Below, one piece after another: positions 1 to 9,575 of a stretch of DNA of 64,000 nt (within the stretch, counting starts at the first letter, position 1; each line of letters begins with the position of its first letter). The position numbers were made by a program, and so were the translations under genes. Source of the DNA: Saccharomonospora sp. CUA-673 (GTDB taxonomy: Bacteria; Actinomycetota; Actinomycetes; Mycobacteriales; Pseudonocardiaceae); assembly GCF_001942305.1 (NCBI RefSeq), contig NZ_MKKE01000003.1, positions 62,001 to 126,000 on the forward strand, given 5' to 3'. The notes under the pieces were generated by a model that worked only from the letters and a program-made list of their open reading frames with translations, did no database searches and was not told the origin of the DNA.

Positions 1-1
1 A

Positions 2-784
2 CCACGGGCACTCGCCGGCAGCATCGGGGTTCAGGTCGCCGGGAGCGCCGCGGAGGTGCGTGAGGCGTTCGCGCTCGCCGCGGGTGCGGAGTTCGCCACG
101 CTTCCCACCGGACACGGGGTGCTCGTGGAGGAATACCTCGACGGGCCGGAGATCAGCATCGACTGTGTGGTCGACGACGGCCGGGTGACGTGCGTCCAGG
201 TCGCCAGGAAGCGGCTCGGTTTCGCGCCGTACTTCGAAGAGGTCGGCCATCTCGTCACACCGGTCGACGACCAGCCGTGGGCAGGCGAGGTCGACGAGCT
301 GGTCACGGCTGCGCATCACGCACTGGGCGTCGACGTCGGCGTGACACACGCCGAGGTCCGGCTGACGTCGAACGGGCCCCGGCTCGTCGAGTTGAACGGG
401 CGACTGGGCGGCGACCTCATCCCGTACACGGGCGTGCTGGCCGACGGCACGGACCTGGTGCTGGCGGCGGCGGACCTGGCGCTGGGCCGCGATGTGGGCC
501 CCCTGACCGCACCCCGCCGCTGTGCCGAGGTGCGGTTCGTGTTCCCCGAGAGCGACGGCGTCGTGCGAAGCGTCGACGTGGACGGAGCCACCGAGGTGGC
601 CGGGATCGCGCATGCCGAGGCGGTCGCGGAGCCGGGCAGCACGTTGCGACTGCCGCCGCGTCAGGCCATCCCGCGGATGGCTGCGTTGATCGCCACGGGG
701 CAGGACGAGGCCGAGTGCGTGCGTGCCCTCGACGCCGCGGAACGCGGCGTCGTCGGCGTCATCGAGCCGCTCGGCACACCCTGA
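2..784 (+). CDS. ATP-grasp ligase, C-terminal part (truncated by window edge)
   Basis: The reading frame is open to the left edge, so the N-terminus is missing; about 260 residues remain. It carries the ATP-grasp core: a VEEYLDGPEISID strand near residue 43 and the metal-binding VELNGRLGGDLIP segment near residue 129. These match the carbamoyl-phosphate synthase L-chain/L-amino-acid ligase group, which couples a carboxylate to an amine through an acyl-phosphate. The substrate cannot be read from the sequence. The stop codon overlaps the ATG of the following exporter (TGATG), so the two are translationally coupled. That suggests the ligase product, perhaps a dipeptide-like compound, is exported. 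Family call is firm; substrate unknown. Confidence 0.8.
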   Translation, partial: PRALAGSIGVQVAGSAAEVREAFALAAGAEFATLPTGHGVLVEEYLDGPEISIDCVVDDGRVTCVQVARKRLGFAPYFEEVGHLVTPVDDQPWAGEVDELVTAAHHALGVDVGVTHAEVRLTSNGPRLVELNGRLGGDLIPYTGVLADGTDLVLAAADLALGRDVGPLTAPRRCAEVRFVFPESDGVVRSVDVDGATEVAGIAHAEAVAEPGSTLRLPPRQAIPRMAALIATGQDEAECVRALDAAERGVVGVIEPLGTP

Positions 785-1998
785 TGCGGCCGGTCAACGC
801 GCTCATCGCGACACACGGGCTCAGCTCCATCGGGCTGGGCCTGGTGTTCCCGTTCACCGCGATCTACCTGTCCGACCAGCCGGGTCTGGGCAACTCGGGT
901 GTCGCGCTGTTCTACGCCTGCACGGGCGGGGCGAATCTGATCGTGGCGCTGTTGCTGACCGCCAAGATCGTCCGGCTGCCGACCGTCACCCTCGGCGTAC
1001 TCGGCACGCTCCTGTGGTTCGCGGGGTACGCGTCGTTGCCATGGGCGGACGTGCACGCCGGGGCCGCGTCGTCGGCGGTACTGATCGGTGCGGGCCAGGG
1101 TTGTTTCATGGCCGCGGTGATTCCGCTGATCAACGGCCTGGTCACCGAGGACGAGCGGCGTGCGGTGTTCGCCCGCAGGTATGCGGTGTTGAACGTGACG
1201 TTGGCCCTCGGGTCGTTGACGGCGGGTTTGTTGACGGTCGGGTTGCCGCGGTCGGTGATCGGATGGTTCTTCGTCGCCAACGCCGTGGCGATCCTGCCGA
1301 TGGCGGTGGCGATCGCCGTCGCCGGGCGGCATCTGCCGACGCGGGCGAAGCGCCCGACTCCGCGTGGGACACCGGGCGAGCTCGGCTTCCGGAAACTATG
1401 GGCACTGGCGTTGCCGCCCGCGGCATTCCAGTTGTCGGTGTACCTGTTCGGTTTCAGCCAGTTCGAGGCGACCTCGCCGCTGGTGGCCGACGGCCTGATG
1501 GGCATGGGCCTGTTCGTCGTGTCGTTGATGTTGGTGGTCAACGTGGCGACGATCGTGGTGGCGCAGAGTCCGCTGACGAAACTGCTCAAGCGGTATCCGG
1601 AGACCACGGGGTTGCGGATCGCCGTACTGGCCTGGATCGCCGGCTTCGTGATCGCAGGCGTCTGCGCGTTCGGTCCGTACGAGATGCGACTGACCGGTCT
1701 GCTGATCTACGCGATGATCTTTGCGATCGGCGAGTGTGCGTACTCCTGTTCGTTCCATCCGTGGCTGATCTCCGTGGTGCCGGAGAGCGAGTTGACGCAG
1801 GCGAGCGCACTGGTCAACTCGATGATGGGCATCGGCAATTTCCTGGGCCCGTCCATCGGCGTGCTCCTGGTGACGACGGGGAACGCCAGCACCGTCTGGT
1901 TCGGACTGGCCATCTCCTGCGCCGTGGTCACGGGGTTGGTCGGCTGGTTCACCGCGGCGCGGTCGGCGGCGACGAGCAAGGTCCACACGGCGAGCTGA
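784..1998 (+). CDS. MFS transporter
   Basis: A 404-residue hydrophobic protein with about 12 predicted membrane segments and a basic central loop around residues 180-195, the usual 6+6 layout of a major facilitator. The ATG overlaps the stop of the upstream ATP-grasp gene by one base. It probably exports the product of that ligase, as is common for ATP-grasp/MFS pairs, but no substrate motif is recognisable. It is followed by a 21-bp repeat array and then the convergent glycosyltransferase gene. Confidence 0.85.
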   Translation: MRPVNALIATHGLSSIGLGLVFPFTAIYLSDQPGLGNSGVALFYACTGGANLIVALLLTAKIVRLPTVTLGVLGTLLWFAGYASLPWADVHAGAASSAVLIGAGQGCFMAAVIPLINGLVTEDERRAVFARRYAVLNVTLALGSLTAGLLTVGLPRSVIGWFFVANAVAILPMAVAIAVAGRHLPTRAKRPTPRGTPGELGFRKLWALALPPAAFQLSVYLFGFSQFEATSPLVADGLMGMGLFVVSLMLVVNVATIVVAQSPLTKLLKRYPETTGLRIAVLAWIAGFVIAGVCAFGPYEMRLTGLLIYAMIFAIGECAYSCSFHPWLISVVPESELTQASALVNSMMGIGNFLGPSIGVLLVTTGNASTVWFGLAISCAVVTGLVGWFTAARSAATSKVHTAS

Positions 1999-2006
1999 CC
2001 CGGAAC

Positions 2007-2109
2007 GCCAACACAGCGACGCGAGATGCTGACACGACGCCGCAAAGTGCTGACACGGCGACGCAAGATGCCAACACGGCGACGTGGGGTGCTGACACGG
2101 CGGCGGGGG
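2007..2109 (+). repeat. 21-bp tandem array, family B copy 1 (about 4.9 units)
   Basis: Five contiguous units of 21 bp, each starting GCTGACACGG or GCCAACACGG (reverse complement of the GTGTCAGCA form used elsewhere). They fill the whole gap between the stop codons of the convergent MFS and glycosyltransferase genes. Units differ by 2-6 bases. There are no unique spacers, so this is not a CRISPR. Confidence 0.85.
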
Positions 2110-3251
2110 TCAGCCCGCGGGGTCGCTGCCGAGGACCTGGAGCATGCCTTCGACGGCTCGTGGCCAGGTGAATTCCTCGGCGCGGGCCCTGGCCAACCCG
2201 CGCCGCACCGCTTCGGGTGTCTCCAGCAACTCGGTCACGGCTCCGGCGAAGGCCCCGGCGTCGTCGGCGACAGCAGCCCCGCACCCGGGCCGGACGATCT
2301 CGCGCAACGCCGACGACCGCGACACGACGACGGGCGTCCCCGACGCGAGCGCCTCCAGCGCGGCGAGTCCGAAGGTCTCGTGCGGCCCGGGCGCCAACGA
2401 CACGTCCGCGCTGGCCAGCAGGCGCGCGACGGCGGCGCGGTCGGCGACGTAGCCGAGGAAGTGCACGGGCAGTCCGCGGGCGCGGCGTTCGAGGGCGCGC
2501 CGCCGCGGTCCGTCACCGGCGACGACGAGGCGCACGTTGGCACCGGCGTCGGTCAGTTCCGCCACCGTGTCGACGCTGCGTTCCACGTGCTTCTCCGGCG
2601 ACAGCCGTCCACAGTGGACGACGAGGGCGTCGGCGCCCGCGGTGAGTTCGCGGCGCCAGCCGCCGTCGTGCAGGTCGGGTCGGAACGTGGACAGGTCGAC
2701 GCCGAGGGGCACGCGCTGCACGTTGGGCGCGCCGATGCGGTCGAACTCGCCCCTGGCGAACGCGGTCGTGCAGACGACCTTGTCGTAGGTGCCCGCCATG
2801 CGCCGGTTCGCGGTGTCGGCGACGCGTTCGGCCAACACGCGCGGCAGCAGGAACTGGCGCAGCAGCCGGTCGAGGCGTTCGTGGGAGATGACGACGCTGG
2901 GCACGCCCCGCTCCCGCGCCCACGCGCCCATGCCGCGCAGGGTCAGCCGATCGGACACCTCGAGCCGGTCGGGTTCGAGGTGTTCCAGCAGCGCGCGCAC
3001 GCGGAACGGGTCGACGGCGCGGTAGCCGCCGGTGCCGGGGATCTGCGGGGCGGGCAGCAGCACGCGGCGCACCCCGCTCGGCAGTTCGGTGTCCTCGCGG
3101 CGCGGACCGGGCACGACGAGCGTCACCCGGTGTCCGCCGGCGACGTATCCGGCGCGAGGTGGTGCAGGGCCGTGCGCAGTCCGCCCGAGCGGGGCCCGTA
3201 GAAGTTGGCCAGCTGCACGATGTGCAGCGAGTCCGCTCCCCCGGGGCCCAT
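2110..3251 (-). CDS. GT4-family glycosyltransferase (apparent frameshift near 3150)
   Basis: The N-terminus starts at ATG 3251 and reads MGPGGADSLHIVQLANFYGP, followed by the GSGG-like SGGLRTALHHL loop. The body continues in another frame (GYVAGGHRVTLVVPGP onward), so one base is missing between about 3141 and 3165; restored, the protein is about 380 residues. The C-terminal GT-B domain has the GRLSPEKH strand and the nucleotide-sugar E-x7-E region in ETFGLAALEALASGTPVV. It starts 3 bp after the stop of the MgtA-like gene, so the two form one unit. Probably a mannosyl- or glucosyltransferase for a lipoglycan; the acceptor is not known. Confidence 0.8.
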
Positions 3252-3254
3252 CGG

Positions 3255-4382
3255 CTATGCCGCCCGGATGATCCGACCCCGGACGGCCTCGTAGTGGCCG
3301 ACCAGTTGGCCGCACACCGCGGGCCAGGTGCGGCCGAGGACCGCCCTGCGCCCGGCCTCCGCCATCTCGGCGCGCACGTCCGCGGGGCGCAGCAGGTCGA
3401 TCGCCTCGGGCAGTGCCGCCTCGAAGTCGCCGCGGTGCGGGGGCAGCAGCAGCCCCGTGACGCCGTGGTCGACGAGGTCGCGCGGTCCGCCCGCGGCCGG
3501 TGCGAGGACGGGCAGTCCGGAGGCCATGGCCTCCTGCACCGCTTGGCAGAACGTCTCGTGCGGTCCCGTGTGGACGAACAGGTCGAGGCTCGCGTACGCG
3601 GTGGCGAGGTCGTCGCCGTACTGCGCGCCGAGGAACGCCGCGTCGGGCAGCGCGGCCCGCAGCGATTCCAGTTCGGGGCCGTCGCCCACGACGACCACCC
3701 GGACGCCCGGCACGTCGGCCAGCGCGGCCAGTCGGCCGACCTCCTTCTCGGGGGCGAGCCTGCCGACGAAGCCGACGAGCAGTTCCCCGTCGGGGGCCAG
3801 TCGGGCGCGCAGGTCGGGGTCGGCGTGCGCCGGGTCGAACCGTTCGATGTCGACGCCCCGGCCCCAGCGGTGCACGCGCGGGACGCCGTGCAGACGCAGC
3901 TGGTGTGCCGAGTCCGACGACGGGGCGAGCGTGCGGTCGGCGCGCGAGTGCAGTCGGCGCACCCACCTCCACGCGGCCCTGGCACCGAGGCCGAGGCCGT
4001 ACGCCTCGGCGAACCCGGCGATGTCGGTCTGGTAGACGGCGACGGTGGGCACGCCGAGCCGGCGCGCCGCCGCGAGGCCTCTGGCCCCGACGACGAACGG
4101 CGAGGCCAGGTGCACCACGTCGGGCACGAACTGGGCGAGCGCGGTGAGGACGGTCCGGGTGGGGACGCCGACCGGAAGCGTGTTCACCACCGGCAGGTCG
4201 ACGGACGGCACCCGGACGACCGGTGCACCCCGGTACTCCTCGGGACCGGCCCCTGGTGCGACGACGAGGACGTCGTCGCCGCGCGCCGTCAGATGCTCGA
4301 CGACCCGCAGCACGGAGTTGGTCACACCATTGACCTGCGGCAGGAAGCTCTCGGTGACGATGGCTACGCGCACGCCTGTCAT
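3255..4382 (-). CDS. mgtA: GDP-mannose-dependent alpha-mannosyltransferase, MgtA-like
   Basis: A 375-residue GT-B enzyme. The N-terminal domain opens with [20 protein letters not shown], the typical acceptor-site start of the PimB/MgtA group. The C-terminal domain has [12 protein letters not shown] and [18 protein letters not shown], including the E-x7-E catalytic region. M. tuberculosis MgtA (Rv0557) adds mannose to a glycolipid anchor at the inner face of the membrane and lies near menD, as here. The second glycosyltransferase follows in the same unit. The ATG at 4382 fits the family start. Confidence 0.8.
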   Translation of the reverse strand: MTGVRVAIVTESFLPQVNGVTNSVLRVVEHLTARGDDVLVVAPGAGPEEYRGAPVVRVPSVDLPVVNTLPVGVPTRTVLTALAQFVPDVVHLASPFVVGARGLAAARRLGVPTVAVYQTDIAGFAEAYGLGLGARAAWRWVRRLHSRADRTLAPSSDSAHQLRLHGVPRVHRWGRGVDIERFDPAHADPDLRARLAPDGELLVGFVGRLAPEKEVGRLAALADVPGVRVVVVGDGPELESLRAALPDAAFLGAQYGDDLATAYASLDLFVHTGPHETFCQAVQEAMASGLPVLAPAAGGPRDLVDHGVTGLLLPPHRGDFEAALPEAIDLLRPADVRAEMAEAGRRAVLGRTWPAVCGQLVGHYEAVRGRIIRAA

Positions 4383-4560
4383 GGTGCGCCCCGCGGGCGG
4401 CGACCGCCTCACACGGACGTAACGCCGCGCCGAACGCCCGCGGAACACTCCACCGCCGGAACGTGGGCGCGACCACCCGGTCGAGTCGTCGTCGGATCGC
4501 GAGCGAGGCGTCATCTGCCCTTCGCATGCCGGACACCCGTCATCGCCACTGTGGAGAGGC

Positions 4561-5391
4561 ATGACCCTCTCGTCCCGCATGCTGCGTCCGGTGGACCCCG
4601 GGCTGCTCTCCCAGGCGCTCGAGGTGGCAGGACGCCTCGCGGGCGATGCCACCGACGTGATCACCGCGACGGCCGGCCGCGGCGCCCGGCCGACCACGAA
4701 GGAATCGCCGTTCGACTGGGTCACCGACACCGACCGCACGCTCGAGCGGCACACCCGGCGGGTGCTGGGCATGGAGTTTCCCGGCATCCCGGTGGTCGGT
4801 GAGGAGTACGGCGGCGACACGGGCGCCGACGACGCCGAGTACCGCTGGGTCGTCGACCCGGTCGACGGGACCGCCAACTACGTGGCCGGCATCCCGTGGT
4901 GCTCGTACAGTCTGGCGCTGGTCGACCCGGACGGACCGGTCGTGAGCGTGGTGGCCGACCCGTATCGCGGCCAGTTGTACAGCGCGGCCCGCGGACGCGG
5001 CGCCCGCGCCAACGGCGCGCTGATCGAGGTGCCGGAGCGGGCGAGCACGGCGGGATCGATCGTGTGCACCGAGCTCACCGGCGGCGACGCGTGGCACGGC
5101 ATGGGCCGGTTCGTCGAACGCGCCGCCCGCGCCCATTCGGGCACGCGGATCCTCGGCTCGTCGGCGCTGGCGGTGACCCAGGTGGCGTTGGGCCACGCGG
5201 TCGCCGCGGTCCTCGACGGGTACCGCGAGTGGGACGTCGCGGGCGCGTTGGGCGTGGCCACCGAGGCGGGTGCGCTGGTGCTCGACCGCCAGGGTCAGCA
5301 GTCGGCCCTGCCGCTCGACGGGGTGCTCGTCGCCGCCCCGCGTGTCGCGGCCGAGGTCTTCGACTGGTGGACCGGCGTCCAGGAGGAGTAG
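4561..5391 (+). CDS. Inositol monophosphatase family protein
   Basis: A 276-residue protein with the three metal-binding motifs of the Li+-sensitive phosphatase family: GEEYG near residue 80, [13 protein letters not shown] near 99-111 and WDVAGALG near 225. The family hydrolyses inositol-1-phosphate or related sugar phosphates with Mg2+; this member could also act on histidinol phosphate, fructose-1,6-bisphosphate or PAP. It is transcribed away from the mannosyltransferase pair, and a role in phosphatidylinositol-mannoside precursors would fit the context. It converges with the DUF3592-like gene 7 bp downstream. Confidence 0.85.
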   Translation: MTLSSRMLRPVDPGLLSQALEVAGRLAGDATDVITATAGRGARPTTKESPFDWVTDTDRTLERHTRRVLGMEFPGIPVVGEEYGGDTGADDAEYRWVVDPVDGTANYVAGIPWCSYSLALVDPDGPVVSVVADPYRGQLYSAARGRGARANGALIEVPERASTAGSIVCTELTGGDAWHGMGRFVERAARAHSGTRILGSSALAVTQVALGHAVAAVLDGYREWDVAGALGVATEAGALVLDRQGQQSALPLDGVLVAAPRVAAEVFDWWTGVQEE

Positions 5392-5398
5392 GCGGCGC

Positions 5399-5977
5399 TC
5401 AGGCGGCGGTGCGGTGTCGGCGGCGGTGCGGCAGGATCCGTCCGCCGGCTTGCCTGAGCAGCAGCCACAGCAGGGGCCCGGCGACCATCCAGGTGAACAG
5501 CGCGGTGGTGCTCGTGGGCAGCAGGGTGAGCACCCACGTGCGGCCGGCGACCTTGACGAGGTCGGGTTCGGTGATGTCGTACTCGACGCGCACGAGCTGG
5601 CCCTGGCTGAGCCCGTCGGGGTAGAGCACGCCCAGGTCGGGGTTGTGCGACTCGCCGTCCGGGGTGTCGTAGCGGATGAGGGTGCGGTCCCACGTGACCT
5701 GCTCGACCTGCGCGACGGCCGTGCCCCGGTTCTTGGCGATCTCCCGGTCGTTGACCCACGCGCCCGCGGAGATCACGAAGCATTCGAACGTGATCAGCAA
5801 CGCGAGCCCCAGCACGACCCACGAGCCGATCCGCCAACGCCGCTGCTTCCGCTCGGTGCGACTCGCCGGGCCGGCGGCCGCGTTCGACGCCGTGTCTGCC
5901 GCGGCGTCGGCCGACGTGTCAGCGGCCGTGTCGCTGTCCGGTGGCGACTCGGGTGACGGCTGGGACGAGGAGGTCAC
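5399..5977 (-). CDS. Membrane protein, DUF3592-like (Rv0556 type)
   Basis: A 192-residue protein with an Ala/Asp/Thr-rich N-terminal tail (residues 1-40, repeated D-T-A and A-D-T steps), a basic KQRRWR patch and a first membrane helix at about 50-70. A periplasmic beta-rich segment follows (VTWDRTLIRYDTPDGESH) and a second helix lies near residue 155-175. This layout and its place beside menD and mgtA match Rv0556. Function is unknown. The Asp-Thr-Ala tail resembles the peptide encoded by the 21-bp repeats elsewhere in the window. Confidence 0.7.
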   Translation of the reverse strand: MTSSSQPSPESPPDSDTAADTSADAAADTASNAAAGPASRTERKQRRWRIGSWVVLGLALLITFECFVISAGAWVNDREIAKNRGTAVAQVEQVTWDRTLIRYDTPDGESHNPDLGVLYPDGLSQGQLVRVEYDITEPDLVKVAGRTWVLTLLPTSTTALFTWMVAGPLLWLLLRQAGGRILPHRRRHRTAA

Positions 5978-5986
5978 ACCGCAATC

Positions 5987-6175
5987 CTAGGTGCCGCCAC
6001 CGAACCGCCGTCCCCTCGTCTCCTCGACGCCCACGTGCCCGACCTGCGCCTGCTCGTACTCGGCCTCGTAGGCATCCTGCTCGGCGCGCGCCTGCTGTAC
6101 GCCCTCCTCGGTGATCTGCCCGCGCGCGACGGCCTCCCGGCGCAGGGCGTCCCACGTGATCGCGTTGCCGGCCAT
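5987..6175 (-). CDS. Small hypothetical protein, 62 residues
   Basis: The ATG at 6175 has a strong AGGAGGA ribosome site 7 bases upstream, which decides this start over longer alternatives. The product is charged and mostly helical (MAGNAITWDALRREAVARGQ, then a Glu/Gln-rich helix) with a Gly/Arg tail and no membrane segment. It ends 10 bp before the start of the DUF3592-like gene and may share its transcript. I do not recognise a family. Confidence 0.6.
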   Translation of the reverse strand: MAGNAITWDALRREAVARGQITEEGVQQARAEQDAYEAEYEQAQVGHVGVEETRGRRFGGGT

Positions 6176-6315
6176 GCTGGTTCCTCCTGTCCCGGAGCCT
6201 GTCCAGGCGTTTGTCCAATGCGGGGACGGTACAGCTTGCATCCGACAATTCACGGGGCGTGACGGGCGACGGCCAGCTTCGTCCGCGGGTCCGGGGCGGG
6301 CTGGTCAGGCGGTGG

Positions 6316-7983
6316 TCAGCCGGTGACTGCGGTGGCCACGGCTTCGCGGAGGGTGGCGTGGAGGGCGCGGTGGCGGCTGCGGTCGGCGCGGACCTCGACG
6401 ACCCGCAGGCCGGGCTGCGGGGTCAGCGCGTCGCGGAACTCCTCGAGCGTGTCGGCCCGGCGGTGCGGCACGCCGTAGCCGGCGCACAGGGCGGCCAGGT
6501 CGGCGCCGTGCGGGGTGCCGAAGATCCGCTCGAAACCCTCGCTGTGCTCGGGTGCGCCCTGTTCGAGCAGCGAGAAGATGCCGCCGCCGTCGTCGTTGAC
6601 GACGATGATCGTCAGATCGGGCCGCGCCTCGGCGGGGCCGATGAGCAGGCCGTTGATGTCGTGCAGGAACGTCAGGTCGCCGAGCAGCGCGTACGACGGC
6701 GCCCGGTGCACGCTCGCGGCGCCGACCGCGGTCGACACGGTCCCGTCGATCCCCGCGACGCCGCGGTTGCGGTGCACCAGCACGTCGCGGCGCCGGCCGC
6801 CGACGAGCGCCACGTCGCGCGCCGGGTTCGACGACCCCACCACCAGCAGCGCCCCCTCCGGCAGTCCGCGCACCAGCTCCTCGGCGACGCGCAGCCCGTT
6901 GGGCCACGGCTCGCGCGCGAGAGCCTCGTGCACGGCCGTCACGGCGGCGGCGTCGGCACGCTGCCACCGCGCCAGCCACTCGGGGTCGGCCGGCTTGGTC
7001 GGCGCGTCGAACCACTGCCCCACCTGGCGGACGTTGTGCGCGGGCGCGGGCCAGTCGGCGTCCGGCCGCACCAGCAGCACCTCGACGGCCGGGTCCGACA
7101 GCAACCGCTGCACCTGCCGGAACACCGTCGGCCGCCCGATGCACAGCACCTGCTCGGGTTTGTGCTCGTCGAGGAACTCCTCGATGCCCAGCAGCCACGG
7201 ACCACCGGAGATCGCCGTGTCGCCGCCGAGGCCGAGCCCGCCGGTCTCCGACAGGACCGGCCAGCCGTGCTCCGAGGCCCATTCGCTCGCCGCGTGCACC
7301 CCGGCGTCGCAGGCGATGACCAGGCCGTGCCGCGTCGAGGGCACCACGAACGACGGCAACGCCCCGTACTCGGGCAGCTCCGTCCAGCGGGCGCCGCGGG
7401 GACGGCCGTCGAGCGACTCGTACCAGTGCGGATCGTCGTCGGGCACCAGCGGTTCGCGGAACGGCACGTTGAGGTGCACCGGGCCGCAGCGCCACTCGCC
7501 GTAGGCGGCGTTCCACGCGCGGCAGACCTGGCTGCGCCAGTACGCGTTCTGCCCGGCGCGCCGTTCGGCGACGGCCAGCTCGTCGAAGTAGCGCACCGCG
7601 TCGCCGTAGAGGTGCTGCTGGTCGATCACCTGGTTGGCGCCCGCGGCGCGCAGTTCGGGCGGACGGTCGGCGGTGAGCACGATCAGCGGCACGCCGGCGC
7701 GGTCGGCCTCGAGCACCGCGGGGTGGAAGTTCGCCGCCGCCGTCCCGGAGGTGCAGACCACTGCCACGGGACGTCCCGTGCGCGCCGCGATGCCGAGCGC
7801 CAGGAACCCCGCGCCGCGTTCGTCGATGCGCACGTGCAGGGTGAGCTTGCCGGCGGCCTCGGCGTCCCGCAGCGCCAACGACAACGGCGCGTTGCGCGAG
7901 CCGGGACACAACACCACGTGCGACACGGTGTTGCGGACCAGCTCGTCGACGATGACCCTCGCCTGCGCGGTGGACGGGTTCAC
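6316..7983 (-). CDS. menD: MenD, SEPHCHC synthase (menaquinone synthesis)
   Basis: A 555-residue thiamine-diphosphate enzyme, the normal MenD length. It joins isochorismate to 2-oxoglutarate, the first committed step of menaquinone synthesis. The N-terminal half has VVLCPGSRNAPLSLAL and the TPP-activating Glu region in RIDERGAGFLALG. The C-terminal half has the TPP/Mg2+ fold GDLTFLHDINGLL followed by NDDGGGIF, around residues 435-475. The GTG at 7983 is chosen for the purine-rich GAGGGGG site upstream. It is divergent from menB, with about 48 bp for both promoters. Confidence 0.95.
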   Translation of the reverse strand: MNPSTAQARVIVDELVRNTVSHVVLCPGSRNAPLSLALRDAEAAGKLTLHVRIDERGAGFLALGIAARTGRPVAVVCTSGTAAANFHPAVLEADRAGVPLIVLTADRPPELRAAGANQVIDQQHLYGDAVRYFDELAVAERRAGQNAYWRSQVCRAWNAAYGEWRCGPVHLNVPFREPLVPDDDPHWYESLDGRPRGARWTELPEYGALPSFVVPSTRHGLVIACDAGVHAASEWASEHGWPVLSETGGLGLGGDTAISGGPWLLGIEEFLDEHKPEQVLCIGRPTVFRQVQRLLSDPAVEVLLVRPDADWPAPAHNVRQVGQWFDAPTKPADPEWLARWQRADAAAVTAVHEALAREPWPNGLRVAEELVRGLPEGALLVVGSSNPARDVALVGGRRRDVLVHRNRGVAGIDGTVSTAVGAASVHRAPSYALLGDLTFLHDINGLLIGPAEARPDLTIIVVNDDGGGIFSLLEQGAPEHSEGFERIFGTPHGADLAALCAGYGVPHRRADTLEEFRDALTPQPGLRVVEVRADRSRHRALHATLREAVATAVTG

Positions 7984-8031
7984 CTGCGAGCCCCCTCGAT
8001 GCCTCGGGTGGAACCGCCTATTGTCCCAGGC

Positions 8032-8955
8032 GTGCATGACACCCAGGTATCCGAACTGTTCGACCCGACCGCATGGACGCCCGTCGAGGGGTTCGAGTTC
8101 ACCGACATCACCTACCACCGTTCCACCGACAGCCGTTCGGGCAAACGCGTCGTCCGGGTGGCGTTCGACCGGCCCGACGTGCGCAACGCGTTCCGTCCGC
8201 ACACCGTCGACGAGTTGTACCGCGCACTCGAACACGCCCGGACGAGCTCCGATGTCGGCTGCGTGCTGATCACCGGCAACGGCCCGTCGCCGAAGGACGG
8301 CGGCTGGGCGTTCTGCTCCGGCGGTGACCAGCGTATTCGCGGTCGCTCCGGGTATCAGTACGCGAGCGGGGAGACGTCCGACACGGTGGACCCGGCGCGC
8401 GCGGGCCGCCTGCACATCCTGGAGGTCCAACGGCTGATCAGGTTCATGCCGAAGGTCGTCATGGCCGTCGTCCCCGGTTGGGCCGCGGGTGGTGGACACT
8501 CGCTGCACGTCGTGTGCGACCTCACACTCGCCTCGCTCGAACACGGCAAGTTCAAGCAGACCGACGCGGACGTCGGATCGTTCGACGGCGGGTTCGGCTC
8601 GGCGTACCTGGCGCGGCAGGTCGGGCAGAAGCGGGCGCGGGAGATCTTCTTCCTCGGCCGCGAGTACTCGGCGACCGAGGCGTTCGAGATGGGCGCGATC
8701 AACCGGGCCGTGCCGCACGCCGAACTGGAGTCCACAGCCCTGGAGTGGGCGTTCGAGGTGCTGGGCAAGTCGCCGACGGCGCAGCGGATGCTCAAGTACT
8801 CGTTCAACCTGATCGACGACGGGCTCGTCGGCCAGCAGCTCTTCGCCGGCGAGACGACCCGCCTGGCGTACATGCAGGACGAGGCCGTCGAGGGCCGCGA
8901 CGCCTTCCTCGAGAAACGCGACCCCGACTGGACCGACCACCCGTACTACTACTGA
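8032..8955 (+). CDS. menB: MenB, 1,4-dihydroxy-2-naphthoyl-CoA synthase
   Basis: A crotonase-fold enzyme of 307 residues that closes the second ring in menaquinone synthesis. The signature stretches GPSPKDGGWAFCSGGDQRIRG, GWAAGGGHSLHVVCDL and the active-site loop TDADVGSFDGGFGSAYLARQ are almost identical to M. tuberculosis MenB. The C-terminus KRDPDWTDHPYYY is also typical. An in-frame ATG at 7999 would add 11 residues; I prefer GTG 8032 because homologous N-termini begin near VSELFDP, but no strong ribosome site settles it. Confidence 0.93.
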   Translation: MHDTQVSELFDPTAWTPVEGFEFTDITYHRSTDSRSGKRVVRVAFDRPDVRNAFRPHTVDELYRALEHARTSSDVGCVLITGNGPSPKDGGWAFCSGGDQRIRGRSGYQYASGETSDTVDPARAGRLHILEVQRLIRFMPKVVMAVVPGWAAGGGHSLHVVCDLTLASLEHGKFKQTDADVGSFDGGFGSAYLARQVGQKRAREIFFLGREYSATEAFEMGAINRAVPHAELESTALEWAFEVLGKSPTAQRMLKYSFNLIDDGLVGQQLFAGETTRLAYMQDEAVEGRDAFLEKRDPDWTDHPYYY

Positions 8956-8968
8956 CCCCCGGATTCAT

Positions 8969-9075
8969 GCTCCCGAGGGCCCCATGGTCGCGTGGAACCG
9001 AGCACCGTCGCGCGGAGCGTGTCCGTTTGGGTGGCGGTGGGAGGCGGTGGGCGCGACCATGGGGCCCACGGGTGC
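8969..9075. repeat. Family A palindromic element, copy 1 (107 bp)
   Basis: Left end GCTCCCGAGGGCCCCATGGT and right end ACCATGGGGCCCACGGGTGC are near-perfect inverted repeats of about 24 bp. The core (ACCCAAACGGACACGCTCCG when read on the minus strand) is shared with the copies near 10.8 and 27.0 kb. It lies between menB and the MORN-like gene, both on the plus strand. Confidence 0.85.
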
Positions 9076-9098
9076 ATCCCACGCCACGGAGGAGCTCG

Positions 9099-9536
9099 AT
9101 GAGTCCGGACAAACTCCCGCGCCCGCTTCCCGAGACGCCGGACGAGCGGGACGAGCAGCAGCGCAAACAGGGCCTCTGGACCGACCGTGATGCCCGCGGC
9201 GGCGTCATGGTCGGCACCTATGTCGACGACCTGCGCCACGGCGAGTGGAAGCACTACGCCCACGACGGCCGGCTACGTTCCGAGGGCCGGTTCGCCCAGG
9301 GCGAGCTGGAAGGTCAGTGGACTTGGTACCGAGCCGACGAGCAGTTGATGCAGCGCGGCGGTTTCCTCCACGGGGAGAAACACGGAACCTGGGAGCGGTG
9401 GAACGCCCAAGGCCGGGCCATCGACCGCGGCGACTTCGAGCACGGCAAGAAGGTCGGCACCTGGGAGCAGTACAACCCCGACGGCACCGTGAAGAAGACC
9501 ACGCGGCACCGAGACCCTCAACACCGAGACAGCTGA
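9099..9536 (+). CDS. MORN-repeat/YwqK-like protein
   Basis: A 145-residue soluble protein made of four or five repeats of the form G-x-W-x-x-Y/W-x-x-D/A-G-x-x-x-x-x-G-x-F-x-x-G (for example HGEWKHYAHDG, EGQWTWYRADE, HGTWERWNAQG, VGTWEQYNPDG). This is the MORN-like pattern of the YwqK family. Some members are annotated as antitoxins, but no partner toxin is adjacent, so the role is open. GGAGGAG sits 5 bases before the ATG at 9099. Confidence 0.75.
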   Translation: MSPDKLPRPLPETPDERDEQQRKQGLWTDRDARGGVMVGTYVDDLRHGEWKHYAHDGRLRSEGRFAQGELEGQWTWYRADEQLMQRGGFLHGEKHGTWERWNAQGRAIDRGDFEHGKKVGTWEQYNPDGTVKKTTRHRDPQHRDS

Positions 9537-9575
9537 CCCGCCCGGCACGCCTACCGCCAGGCGGGCTCGGCGTGG

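Noticed and set aside
2007..2109. CRISPR array
   Set aside because: The 21-bp units are contiguous with no unique spacers and no cas genes are present.
723..2171. Long open frames running through MFS and repeat DNA on the plus strand, and similar frames opposite most genes
   Set aside because: They are alternate-frame readings of GC-rich coding DNA, with Arg/Pro/Ala-biased products and no domains; the MFS and glycosyltransferase frames explain the region.
9540..9575. Terminator between the MORN-like gene and higA
   Set aside because: CCCGCC and GGCGGG can pair, but the loop is 17 bases with competing pairings and no T-run; too weak to list as a feature.
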